Source of the DNA: Thermoplasmata archaeon
GTDB taxonomy: Archaea; Thermoplasmatota; Thermoplasmata; UBA184
Assembly: GCA_021826525.1 (NCBI GenBank)
Contig: JAKAZU010000025.1
Location: 1-11,364 of the forward strand
DNA length: 11,364 bases
Direction of reading: 5' to 3'
Within the stretch, counting starts at the first letter, position 1. Each line of letters starts with the position of its first letter. The notes beneath the pieces are model-generated. The model saw nothing but the letters and a program-made list of their open reading frames with translations, was not told the origin of the DNA and did not search any database. The position numbers were made by a program, and so were the translations under genes. Shown piece by piece: positions 5,703-11,364 of the stretch.

Positions 5703-7100
5703 TCACGCGGGAATGCTTTTCAGCGCGCTCACGAGCTTGGTGACCACGTCCTTCGCGTCGCCGTAGAGCATGTGACAGTTGTCCTTGTAGAAGAGCTCGT
5801 TCTCGATCCCCGCGAATCCCTTCCCCTGTCCGCGCTTGATGACGAGGACGTTGTGCGCCTTGTCCACGTCGAGGATCGGCATCCCTTGCAACGCGGATCC
5901 TTGCCGGCGCGCCGCGGGGTTCACCACATCGTTCGCGCCGATGACGAGCACGACGTCGGTCTGAGGGAACTGCTCGTTGATCTCGTCGCGATCGAACAGC
6001 TTGTCGTAGGCGATCCCCGCCTCAGCGAGAAGGACGTTCATATGACCGGGCATCCGGCCCGCGACGGGGTGGATGGCGAACTTCACGTCGACGCCCTTCT
6101 GCTCCAGTAGGTCGGCGAGCTCCTTGACCTTCCCCTGGGCTTGGGCGACCGCCATCCCGTAGCCGGGGGCGATGATCACGGATCCCGCGTAGGCCATCAT
6201 CACTGCGGCGTCGGACGGCTCGATCGGTTTCAACGATCCCGCGACGGTGGCGCCTTCCTCCTCCTTCGCGCCGAAGGCGCTGAACAGCACGTTGCCAATC
6301 GAGCGGTTCATCGCGCGGGCCATCAGTACCGTGAGGAGACTACCGGCGGCTCCGACCAGGGTTCCCGCGACGACCATCGCGTAACCGGCATCCCCCAGCG
6401 GCCCGTTCACCAAGGCGAAGCCGTCCAGCGCGACCGCGATCCCCGTCATCGCGTTGAACAGCGAGATGATGACGGGCATGTCGGCACCGCCGATTGGGAT
6501 CGCGAGCAGGAACCCGTAGAGCAGGACGAACAGGAAGAACGGCCCCAGCCAGATCGGGTTCGCGGTGAGGGCGGAGGTGACCCCAAAGCCGATGCCGATC
6601 GCGAGCACCGCGACGTTGACGCCCTGCTGGGCCGGGAAGACGATCGGCTTCGATCGCATCCACCCCTGGAGCTTGAGGAACGCGATGACGCTCCCCGCGA
6701 TGGAGGTCGAACCGATGATCGCCCCGGCGAGGCTCAGGCCGACATCGGCCGAGTTGGTGAGCGTTGTGAGCAGCTCGATCGCGGCGATCGCGGCGGCCGC
6801 GCCGCCTCCCATGCCGTTGAAGACGGCGACCATCTGGGGCATCGCCGTCATCTGCACGCGACGGGCCCAGACGAAGCCGGCACCTCCCCCCACGAAGACC
6901 CCGGCGGCGATCCACGCCCAATTGGAGATCCCGGGGGTCAGGAACGTCACGACGACCGCGGCGAGCATCGCCATGCCGGCCTGGACGATCCCGCGTCGCG
7001 CGGTCTCGGGCGAGCTCATCGCCCGCAGTCCGAGGATGAAGAAGATGACCGCGAGGACGTAGACCGCGTCGATCAGGTCGCCGATGTAGGGGTTGCTCAC
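5703..7100 (-). CDS. pntB: NAD(P) transhydrogenase subunit beta
   Basis: Membrane subunit of the proton-translocating transhydrogenase, which uses the ion gradient to drive hydride transfer from NADH to NADP+. The product is 465 aa, normal length. Residues 1-260 hold about nine hydrophobic helices (domain II), including MTAMPQMVAVFNGMGGG (84-100) and GGADMPVIISLFNAMTG (204-220). Residues about 295-465 form the NADP(H)-binding domain III, with the fingerprint GYGMAVAQAQ (313-322), HPVAGRMPGHMNVLLAEA (344-361), GANDVVNPAA (388-397) and KRGQGKGFAG (422-431). In helix 3 the position of the E. coli channel histidine (His91) is Asn95. The start is GTG at 7100, overlapping the pntAb stop in GTGA, so translational coupling is likely. 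It is the last gene of the operon. All nucleotide-binding motifs look intact. Confidence 0.97.
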   Translation of the reverse strand: MSNPYIGDLIDAVYVLAVIFFILGLRAMSSPETARRGIVQAGMAMLAAVVVTFLTPGISNWAWIAAGVFVGGGAGFVWARRVQMTAMPQMVAVFNGMGGGAAAAIAAIELLTTLTNSADVGLSLAGAIIGSTSIAGSVIAFLKLQGWMRSKPIVFPAQQGVNVAVLAIGIGFGVTSALTANPIWLGPFFLFVLLYGFLLAIPIGGADMPVIISLFNAMTGIAVALDGFALVNGPLGDAGYAMVVAGTLVGAAGSLLTVLMARAMNRSIGNVLFSAFGAKEEEGATVAGSLKPIEPSDAAVMMAYAGSVIIAPGYGMAVAQAQGKVKELADLLEQKGVDVKFAIHPVAGRMPGHMNVLLAEAGIAYDKLFDRDEINEQFPQTDVVLVIGANDVVNPAARRQGSALQGMPILDVDKAHNVLVIKRGQGKGFAGIENELFYKDNCHMLYGDAKDVVTKLVSALKSIPA

Positions 7101-7402
7101 GGCGCACCCCCGCCCTTCCGCTTCGTGCGGTCGAACATCGTGAGGATGCGTTCCGTCACGACGTAGCCGCCGGTGACGTTCATCGCTCCCATCACGACGG
7201 CGACGAAACCGATCACGCGCTCGACATTGGTCGTGGACAACCCAAGGGCGACGATCGCCCCGACAAGGACGATCCCGTGGATGAAGTTCGACCCCGACAT
7301 GAGCGGGGTGTGCAGAAGGGTGGGCACCCGGCTGATGACCTCGTAGCCCAGGAACGCGGTGAGGATCGCGATCAGCAGCGCCGTCCAGAGGTCCGCGGTC
7401 AT
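7097..7402 (-). CDS. pntAb: NAD(P) transhydrogenase subunit alpha 2 (membrane part)
   Basis: This is the separate membrane portion of the alpha subunit, 101 aa, as in bacteria where alpha is split in two. There are three membrane helices, about residues 6-22, 41-56 and 62-82. The family stretch SRVPTLLHTPLMSGSNFIHG (24-43) joins the first two, and GGYVVTERILTMF (78-90) follows the third. Histidine 42 lies at the start of the second helix, where E. coli has serine; it probably replaces the missing beta-subunit channel histidine. The ATG at 7402 overlaps the pntAa stop (ATGA), which decides the start. Longer upstream readings of this frame lie inside pntAa and do not match the family. Confidence 0.96.
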   Translation of the reverse strand: MTADLWTALLIAILTAFLGYEVISRVPTLLHTPLMSGSNFIHGIVLVGAIVALGLSTTNVERVIGFVAVVMGAMNVTGGYVVTERILTMFDRTKRKGGGAP

Positions 7403-8535
7403 GGCGACTTCTCCACGAGCTCCCTCGTCGGCGCGTGGGTGATCTGGCCCGCGCTCACAAGCTGGCTCGCGACGAGGATCTCGTCCGATCGGTCGGCAAC
7501 GAGTCCCCCGTCCTTCGTCAGAAGTAGGCCGAGGAACGACTGCAGGTTCTTCGCGAACATCAGGCTCGCATGGAAGGCGAGGTCGCTGGGGAGGTTCAGC
7601 GGGCCGACGATCGTGACGCCGTGATGGACGATCCGCTCGCCGGGCTTCGTGAGCTCGCAATTGCCACCGGTCTCAGCGGCGAGGTCGACGATCACGGAGC
7701 CCGGCCGCATCTTCTCGACCGTCGGGGTGCGCACGAGGATCGGCGCCTTGCGGCCCGGGATCGCGGCGGTGGTGATCACGACGTCCGCGTCGGCGACCGC
7801 CCCGTCGACCATCGCGGCTTCCTGGGCCTTCTCCTCCGGCGTTAGCTCGCGGGCGTAGCCTCCCTGGCCTTCGGCGTTGATCGGGAGTTCGAGGAACTTC
7901 GCTCCCAGGCTGCGGACCTGTTCGCCTGCCGCGCGTCGCACATCGTACCCTTCCACGATCGCGCCCATCCGGTGGGCGGTCGCGATCGCCATCAGACCGG
8001 CGACCCCCGCGCCCAGGATGAGCACCTTCGCGGGCCGGATCGTTCCGGCCGCGGTCGTGAGCATCGGGAAGAACTTCGGGACGAGTTCGGCCCCGATCAG
8101 CGCCGAACGATAGCCGGCGACCATCGCCTGAGAGCTGAGCACGTCCATGCTCTGGGCGCGCGAGATCCGGGGAAGGAGCTCGAGGGCGAACGCGGTTTGG
8201 CCCCCGTCCCGCAGCGCTCTCACCATCGGGAGGTTGCGGCTGGCGTTCATCTGCGCGACGAGCACCGACGACCTCGGGATCAGCGCGACCTCCGCCACAC
8301 TCGGGCCCTGGACCTTGAGGACGATCTCGCTCGAGAACGCCCCGACCGCGTCGGGCACGATCGTGGCTCCGGCTTTCGCGTAGGCGTCGTCCGGATAACC
8401 GGCAGATTCCCCCGCCGTGGACTGGATGCGGAGGGTAACGCCCTGTTTGACGAGGCGAGCGACGACCTCGGGGACGAGCGCGACCCGACGTTCCCCGGGC
8501 GCCGTCTCCTTGGGAACGCCGACGCTGATACCCAT
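7399..8535 (-). CDS. pntAa: NAD(P) transhydrogenase subunit alpha 1, NAD(H)-binding
   Basis: Soluble NAD(H)-binding subunit (domain I) of the transhydrogenase, related to alanine dehydrogenase. The product is 378 aa, normal for the stand-alone subunit. N-terminal VGVPKETAPGERRVALVPE (5-23) is the family hallmark. The RQD loop region RISRAQSMDVLSSQA (123-137) keeps R123, Q128 and D131. The Rossmann motif LGAGVAG is at 174-180 and GYDVRRAAGEQVRSLGA at 196-212. The C-terminal GPLNLPSDLAFHASLMFAKN (311-330) is also typical. The ATG at 8535 fits homologues. A TATA-like TATAATC lies about 30 bases upstream, so the leader is only a few bases. It is the first gene of pntAa-pntAb-pntB and diverges from a DNA methyltransferase gene. 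Confidence 0.97.
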   Translation of the reverse strand: MGISVGVPKETAPGERRVALVPEVVARLVKQGVTLRIQSTAGESAGYPDDAYAKAGATIVPDAVGAFSSEIVLKVQGPSVAEVALIPRSSVLVAQMNASRNLPMVRALRDGGQTAFALELLPRISRAQSMDVLSSQAMVAGYRSALIGAELVPKFFPMLTTAAGTIRPAKVLILGAGVAGLMAIATAHRMGAIVEGYDVRRAAGEQVRSLGAKFLELPINAEGQGGYARELTPEEKAQEAAMVDGAVADADVVITTAAIPGRKAPILVRTPTVEKMRPGSVIVDLAAETGGNCELTKPGERIVHHGVTIVGPLNLPSDLAFHASLMFAKNLQSFLGLLLTKDGGLVADRSDEILVASQLVSAGQITHAPTRELVEKSP

Positions 8536-8564
8536 GATATCCCGCGGGCGACGAACCGGCGGAG

Positions 8565-8570
8565 ATTATA
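8565..8570 (-). promoter_or_regulatory. TATA box of the pnt operon
   Basis: On the minus strand the bases read GGTATAATC. The element centre lies 32 bases before the pntAa ATG, predicting a start near 8541 and an almost leaderless mRNA. No Shine-Dalgarno site precedes the ATG, which agrees. Confidence 0.6.
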
Positions 8571-8633
8571 CCGTCTGCGTCGAGCGCGTCGGACCTCCTC
8601 ATCCGGGCGAGCGACGCACGCGGCACTTCGAGC

Positions 8634-8646
8634 GGAAAGGCTCAAG
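8634..8646 (+). promoter_or_regulatory. BRE/TATA-like GGAAAGGCTCAAG upstream of the methyltransferase
   Basis: A purine-rich BRE-like GGAAAGG is followed by CTCAAG (8641-8646), whose centre is 26 bases before the GTG at 8670. That spacing predicts a leaderless transcript beginning at the start codon. The TATA half is poor, so confidence is moderate. Confidence 0.4.
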
Positions 8647-8669
8647 CCGGCGCCCGCGCATCCGCCGGC

Positions 8670-9554
8670 GTGCCTCGTGGGATCTCCGTGGCGGTGGATC
8701 GCATCGTTTGGGGCGACGCTCGAACGGTGTTGAATCGGCTGCCGAGAGAATCGGTGCACCTCGCGATCACGTCCCCTCCGTACAACGTGGGCATCCGCTA
8801 CGTCGGCTATTCCGACGACCGCTCCTACGCCGAGTATCGTCGGTGGCTCAAGGGCGTGTGGCGCGCGCTCTATCGGGCGCTTGTCCCGGGAGGGCGGTTC
8901 GCTCTCAATGTTGCCCCGACCTCGATCAAGAACTTTCGCCCGATCCACCACGACCTCGCGCGCGACGTCGCGGACGTCGGCTTCACGCTACGGACGGAGA
9001 TCCTCTGGTACAAGCAGACGATGGGGCGCCGCACGGCCTGGGGGAGCTGGAAGAGCCCGTCGAACCCGCACGTGATCCCTTCGTGGGAGTACATCTTGGT
9101 CTTCTCCAAGGGCCCGATGCGGCTCGAAGGGGATCGCGCGAACGCCGACATCACTGCGAAGGAGTTCCAATCGTTCTCGGACGCGTTCTGGCACATCCCG
9201 CCCGAGCGCAACCGTCGCGGCCACCCCGCGCCGTTTCCCGACGAGCTCATCCGCCGCCTCGTGAAGTTCTACAGCTACCGCGGCAATGTCATCGTGGACA
9301 TGTTCGGCGGCACCGGAACCGTGGCCGCGGTCGCGCGAAGGACCGGGCGCCACTACCTCTCGATCGACTCCTCCCGGGAGTACAGCGAGATCGCGCTCGC
9401 GCGCGTCCGCTCGGCGGCCCCCGAGTCCGGGGCTCCGACCGTGCCGATCCCGACGCAGGTCCTCGAAGTGCCCGGGGGCTCAGGACCGGGCGCCGCTCTT
9501 CGGCGCGGGGAGAAGGAGACGCGCCGTCAACTCCCGCACCGCATGGCGCAGTAG
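8670..9554 (+). CDS. Solitary beta-class DNA methyltransferase (SPPY, probable N4-cytosine)
   Basis: S-adenosylmethionine-dependent DNA amino-methyltransferase of 294 aa. The catalytic motif IV TSPPYN (34-39) comes before the SAM-binding motif I DMFGGTGT (210-217), the beta-class order. The intervening stretch has EILWYKQ (110-116), SWEYILVFSKG (138-148), and motif X-like HIPPERNRRGHPAPFP (175-190) just before motif I. SPPY is the form usual for N4-cytosine enzymes, whereas N6-adenine enzymes usually have DPPY, so N4-cytosine is likely but not certain. No restriction endonuclease gene is adjacent, so it looks like an orphan methyltransferase. I took the GTG at 8670 because a promoter-like element lies 26 bases upstream; GTGs at 8688 and 8694 are alternatives that cost only 6-8 residues. 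The last 24 residues are low in complexity and overlap the convergent exonuclease gene by 75 bases. Confidence 0.93.
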   Translation: MPRGISVAVDRIVWGDARTVLNRLPRESVHLAITSPPYNVGIRYVGYSDDRSYAEYRRWLKGVWRALYRALVPGGRFALNVAPTSIKNFRPIHHDLARDVADVGFTLRTEILWYKQTMGRRTAWGSWKSPSNPHVIPSWEYILVFSKGPMRLEGDRANADITAKEFQSFSDAFWHIPPERNRRGHPAPFPDELIRRLVKFYSYRGNVIVDMFGGTGTVAAVARRTGRHYLSIDSSREYSEIALARVRSAAPESGAPTVPIPTQVLEVPGGSGPGAALRRGEKETRRQLPHRMAQ

Positions 9555-10241
9555 TGGCTCGAGATTCACCGCGTCCGCGCGGTTGTACTGGATGAGCCGC
9601 TCGAGCGAGGCGCGGTTGCCCCGACGGTACTCGTCCCAGAGCCGAACGGCGTCCAGCCCCTTGACCCCCTCGACCCCGGCGCGGCTCCCGATGCCGAGAC
9701 GCTCCTCGATCCGCTTGAGGCCTCCCGCCTGGCCGATACGGTACAAAAGGAAGCGAAGGTCGATGTGCGCGGGCGGCGGGACGAGCCCCGGGTAGTGCAC
9801 CTGAAGGAACGGCACGTCGAAGAGGGTCCCGTTGAATGTGACGAGGATCGGATAGCGACGCAAGTACGCCGGGAGCTCCTCCAGATCCTCGCCCTGGACG
9901 AACGATCGAGTCCCGTTGGGCGCGTGGACCGTGACGACGGTGACGTACCCCTCGTAGGGACTGAGGCTCGTGGTCTCGATGTCGAGGTAGGCGGTCGCCT
10001 TCGCGAACGCCGGGAATAGTCTCCAGTGCTCGGGCCGGGGCAGCCGCTCGCCGAACCATGCGACGTTGCCCGAGGCAAGCGCGGCCTCGCTCTCCCGTAC
10101 GGCGCCCTCGACCCGCGAGCGTTGACCGTCCAGGCCGGGGGCTTGGGGGAGCTCCGACCAATCACGCACCCCGGCGCGCCACAGGCTCGCTTCGCGGGCC
10201 GGTCCGATGCCATCGATATGCAGAAACGTCGCGCGCAGCAC
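9480..10241 (-). CDS. DEDD-type exonuclease, YprB/RNase H-like fold
   Basis: The product is 253 aa. The N-terminus, FLHIDGIGPAREASLWRAGV (6-25), is a helix-hairpin-helix-like DNA- or RNA-binding motif typical of this group. The exonuclease core follows with the DEDD residues in order: Exo I LDIETTSL (D87, E89), Exo II FNGTLFDVPFL (N137, D142), a conserved HIDLR (D161), and Exo III YNRADAVNL (Y219, D223). The tyrosine four residues before the last aspartate makes it DEDDy-like. It probably digests single-stranded nucleic acid or processes RNA ends, but no substrate can be assigned from sequence. The start is GTG at 10241, with a TATA-like GATTTACC 26 bases upstream, so the transcript is probably leaderless. 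It lies 36 bases after the chagasin-like gene and overlaps the methyltransferase gene tail-to-tail. Confidence 0.9.
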   Translation of the reverse strand: MLRATFLHIDGIGPAREASLWRAGVRDWSELPQAPGLDGQRSRVEGAVRESEAALASGNVAWFGERLPRPEHWRLFPAFAKATAYLDIETTSLSPYEGYVTVVTVHAPNGTRSFVQGEDLEELPAYLRRYPILVTFNGTLFDVPFLQVHYPGLVPPPAHIDLRFLLYRIGQAGGLKRIEERLGIGSRAGVEGVKGLDAVRLWDEYRRGNRASLERLIQYNRADAVNLEPLLRHAVRELTARLLLPAPKSGARS

Positions 10242-10262
10242 GGCCGGCGAGGAGCGGGCGCA

Positions 10263-10271
10263 GGTAAATCC
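10263..10271 (-). promoter_or_regulatory. TATA-like GGATTTACC upstream of the exonuclease gene
   Basis: The element centre is 26 bases before the GTG at 10241, the spacing of a leaderless archaeal promoter. No Shine-Dalgarno sequence precedes that GTG at a useful distance. Confidence 0.5.
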
Positions 10272-10277
10272 TCGGTG

Positions 10278-10574
10278 CTAGCGCTCGACGACGATCCGCC
10301 AGCCGCGACGACGAACGGGCTCGTGCTCCCACGGGCGCTCGTAGATGGCGACGAGGCGACCCTCCCCGGGAGCGCTCGCGCGGAAGCGGAACGTCACGGT
10401 CCCCCCCGCCCCGGCCCGGTCGGACAAACGAGAGTGGTCTTCCCCGATCTCCTCGAGGAGTGGCGCGGGGATCTCCAGGCGCCAGGAGTAGCCGGTCGTC
10501 CGGTTCTCTTCGAGCGTGACCGCCACCTCCTCGCCGACCCGGACCACGAGCCGTTCGTCCTCTCCGGCGTCCAT
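10278..10574 (-). CDS. Chagasin-family (I42) cysteine peptidase inhibitor, cytoplasmic form
   Basis: The product is 98 aa, one complete chagasin domain. All three inhibitory loops are present: NRTTGYSW (24-31, family NPTTGYxW), GAGGT followed by FRFRA (55-66, family GxGG), and YERPW (78-82, family RPW). Members bind papain-like cysteine peptidases with these loops. There is no signal peptide or lipobox, so it should act inside the cell. The ATG at 10574 has a strong Shine-Dalgarno AGGAGGG (10588-10582) seven bases upstream, and that site overlaps the stop codon of the preceding gene. The two genes are therefore likely cotranscribed and translationally linked. No cysteine peptidase is encoded in the window. 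Confidence 0.88.
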   Translation of the reverse strand: MDAGEDERLVVRVGEEVAVTLEENRTTGYSWRLEIPAPLLEEIGEDHSRLSDRAGAGGTVTFRFRASAPGEGRLVAIYERPWEHEPVRRRGWRIVVER

Positions 10575-10586
10575 TCTCTCTCCCTC

Positions 10587-10964
10587 CTACGGCCTCGGAT
10601 CGGCGCCTTCGATGCGCAGTGGCCCCAGCGGCGCCGTTTTGGCCCTGACGGCGGCCCAGAACTCGCCGACCTGCTCGCGCGAAGGACGTTGGCCGTAGAG
10701 CGGCGCGCGGAACTCGGCCGCCAGGAGCGAAGGATCGTCCTCGTCCCAGATGAGTCGCAGGACCCAGTTGTCGTGGTCCTCCTCGAACGACCAGACCTTA
10801 CGGCGTGGATCGGTCGGGACGGGGTTACGTTCCAAGATCTCAAGCGGAGGATCGGGAGGGGGCGGAGCGCCCATCAGCGTGACCGGCGCGGGCGGGTCCG
10901 GCAGGCGAAGGCGGATCCACGCGCCCACCGGCCAGTGCGTTCGCGAAACGCCGAGACTGGGCAT
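10587..10964 (-). CDS. Unrecognised protein, 125 aa
   Basis: I do not recognise this protein. Residues 1-55 are Pro-rich, with a run of alternating Pro and Asp near 33-41. Residues 57-125 look globular, with RRKVWSFEEDHDNWVLRLIW (54-73) and SREQVGEFWAAVRA (97-110) as the most conserved-looking parts. It is acidic and has no signal peptide or membrane helix. The frame is open back to 11102, but that part crosses the GC hairpin behind 23S rRNA, so I prefer the ATG at 10964; no ribosome binding site supports it clearly. Its stop lies 12 bases before the inhibitor gene and overlaps that gene's ribosome binding site. By position it could be a partner or regulator of the inhibitor, which is inference. 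Confidence 0.6.
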   Translation of the reverse strand: MPSLGVSRTHWPVGAWIRLRLPDPPAPVTLMGAPPPPDPPLEILERNPVPTDPRRKVWSFEEDHDNWVLRLIWDEDDPSLLAAEFRAPLYGQRPSREQVGEFWAAVRAKTAPLGPLRIEGADPRP

Positions 10965-11061
10965 CGCAGGTCCGATAGGAAGTCCCCCAAATGGCGTACT
11001 CCTCCCGCGAGCGGCCGCTTCGAGCGCGAGCGCGTCCGCCCGGGAGTTCGCACGCTCAAGT

Positions 11062-11087
11062 CCCGGCGCGGCGTTCGCCGCGCCGGG
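11062..11087 (-). terminator. Strong GC hairpin downstream of 23S rRNA
   Basis: CCCGGCGCGGC (11062-11072) pairs perfectly with GCCGCGCCGGG (11077-11087) around a four-base loop (GAAC as read on the minus strand). It starts roughly 45 bases beyond the presumed 23S 3' end in the direction of transcription. It may be a terminator or an end-processing signal. No T-run follows, so intrinsic termination of the usual archaeal kind is not obvious. Confidence 0.5.
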
Positions 11088-11129
11088 GAATGGGTTGCAC
11101 ACGCGTTCTGTTTAACTGCCGAATGCCCC

Positions 11130-11364
11130 CAGCTTACGTAGCTGCGGACGTTAGTGGCCGCGGGCTGAACGGATCGCCCGAAGGCTTTCCGCGTACACCC
11201 CGGCTCTATCAAGCTCGTCTTTTACGAATGTCCTTGTAGGTCTCTCTTTTTCGAGGGGGTTTCGGGCTTAGATGCTTTCAGCCCTTATCCCGTAGCGCGT
11301 GGCTGCTCAGCGATGCCCTGCCGGACAACTGATGGACTAGAGGCGCCGATTCCCCGTTCCTCTC
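11130..11364 (-). rRNA. 23S ribosomal RNA, 3' end (partial)
   Basis: Read on the minus strand, the window edge begins in the sarcin-ricin loop (GAGAGGAACGGGGAATCG). It continues with conserved domain VI blocks such as GGGCTGAAAGCATCTAAGCC, GACGAGCTTGATAGAGCCGG, GTGTACGCG and GCCACTAACGTCC. From the sarcin-ricin loop to the 3' end about 235-250 bases are expected, which fits. The exact 3' end cannot be fixed from one sequence and may lie anywhere in about 11115-11145. The 5' part lies beyond the right edge. No 5S rRNA or tRNA gene follows it; the next gene on this strand is the unrecognised CDS at 10587-10964. Confidence 0.93.

Noticed and set aside
4564..5706. Minus-strand ORF beginning GTGA at the pntB stop, as a fourth pnt operon gene
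   Set aside because: The overlap looks like translational coupling, but most of the frame is antisense to asnA, and the first 60 residues are Gly/Ala/Arg-rich with no family match. Chance is more likely.
6141..7166. Plus-strand ORF (341 codons) opposite pntB
   Set aside because: It is extremely rich in Arg, Asp, Gly and His, the typical mirror of a GC-rich membrane protein gene; pntB on the other strand is unmistakable.
7403..7660. N-terminal extension of pntAb
   Set aside because: The extra residues overlap pntAa coding sequence and do not match the family; the ATG at 7402 gives the normal length.
10965..11102. Longer N-terminus of the 125-aa protein
   Set aside because: The extension would be translated from the GC hairpin behind 23S rRNA and has Ala/Gly/Arg-rich shadow composition.
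10965..11125. 5S rRNA or tRNA after 23S rRNA
   Set aside because: I looked for 5S signatures such as CCCGAAC followed by GGAAGTTAAG and for cloverleaf arms; a GGCAGTTAAA string is present, but nothing else fits.
1..11364. CRISPR arrays, insertion sequences, integrase or attachment sites
   Set aside because: No regularly spaced direct repeats, terminal inverted repeats or transposase/integrase motifs are visible, and tRNA-Val shows no partial 3' duplicate nearby.

Overview
The window is about 65% G+C and is archaeal. The best evidence is a DnaG-type primase of the archaeal kind (TOPRIM core inside an archaeal N-terminal frame), an archaeal asparagine synthetase related to AsnRS/AspRS, a tRNA-Val gene without an encoded CCA, TATA-like elements upstream of genes, and at least two genes whose GTG start lies about 26 bases from a TATA-like element (leaderless transcripts). 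The right edge is the 3' end of a 23S rRNA gene with no 5S gene behind it. Unlinked rRNA genes are typical of Thermoplasmata, so a high-G+C member of the Thermoplasmatota is my best guess. That placement is inference.

Layout, left to right. Positions 75-749 (minus) encode an unrecognised coiled-coil protein. It diverges from dnaG (1087-2418, plus) across a 337-base gap holding a strong TATA box. After dnaG come a stem-loop and a gene for a LonB-type AAA+ ATPase (2522-4066, plus). This ATPase carries a four-cysteine zinc ribbon where LonB has its membrane insert, and it has no protease domain. A tRNA-Val(GAC) gene (4143-4215), a doubtful 48-codon ORF and the asparagine synthetase gene (4495-5424) follow on the plus strand.

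From 8535 down to 5703 the minus strand carries a three-gene proton-translocating NAD(P) transhydrogenase operon, pntAa-pntAb-pntB, with stop/start overlaps at both junctions. Divergent from it is a solitary beta-class DNA methyltransferase (8670-9554, plus). Its 3' end overlaps tail-to-tail with a DEDD-type (YprB-like) exonuclease gene (9480-10241, minus). Upstream of the exonuclease, on the same strand, lie a chagasin-family (I42) cysteine-peptidase inhibitor without a signal peptide (10278-10574) and an unrecognised protein (10587-10964). The tail of 23S rRNA (about 11130-11364, minus) ends the window, followed by a strong GC hairpin.

The genes are mostly housekeeping: primase and RNA metabolism, asparagine supply, NADPH supply, DNA modification and nucleic-acid degradation. 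I see no insertion sequence, CRISPR array, integrase or toxin-antitoxin pair. The most unusual items are the protease-less, zinc-ribbon LonB-like ATPase, the swapped proton-channel histidine in the transhydrogenase, and the absence of CTAG from the interior of every coding region beside a solitary SPPY methyltransferase.
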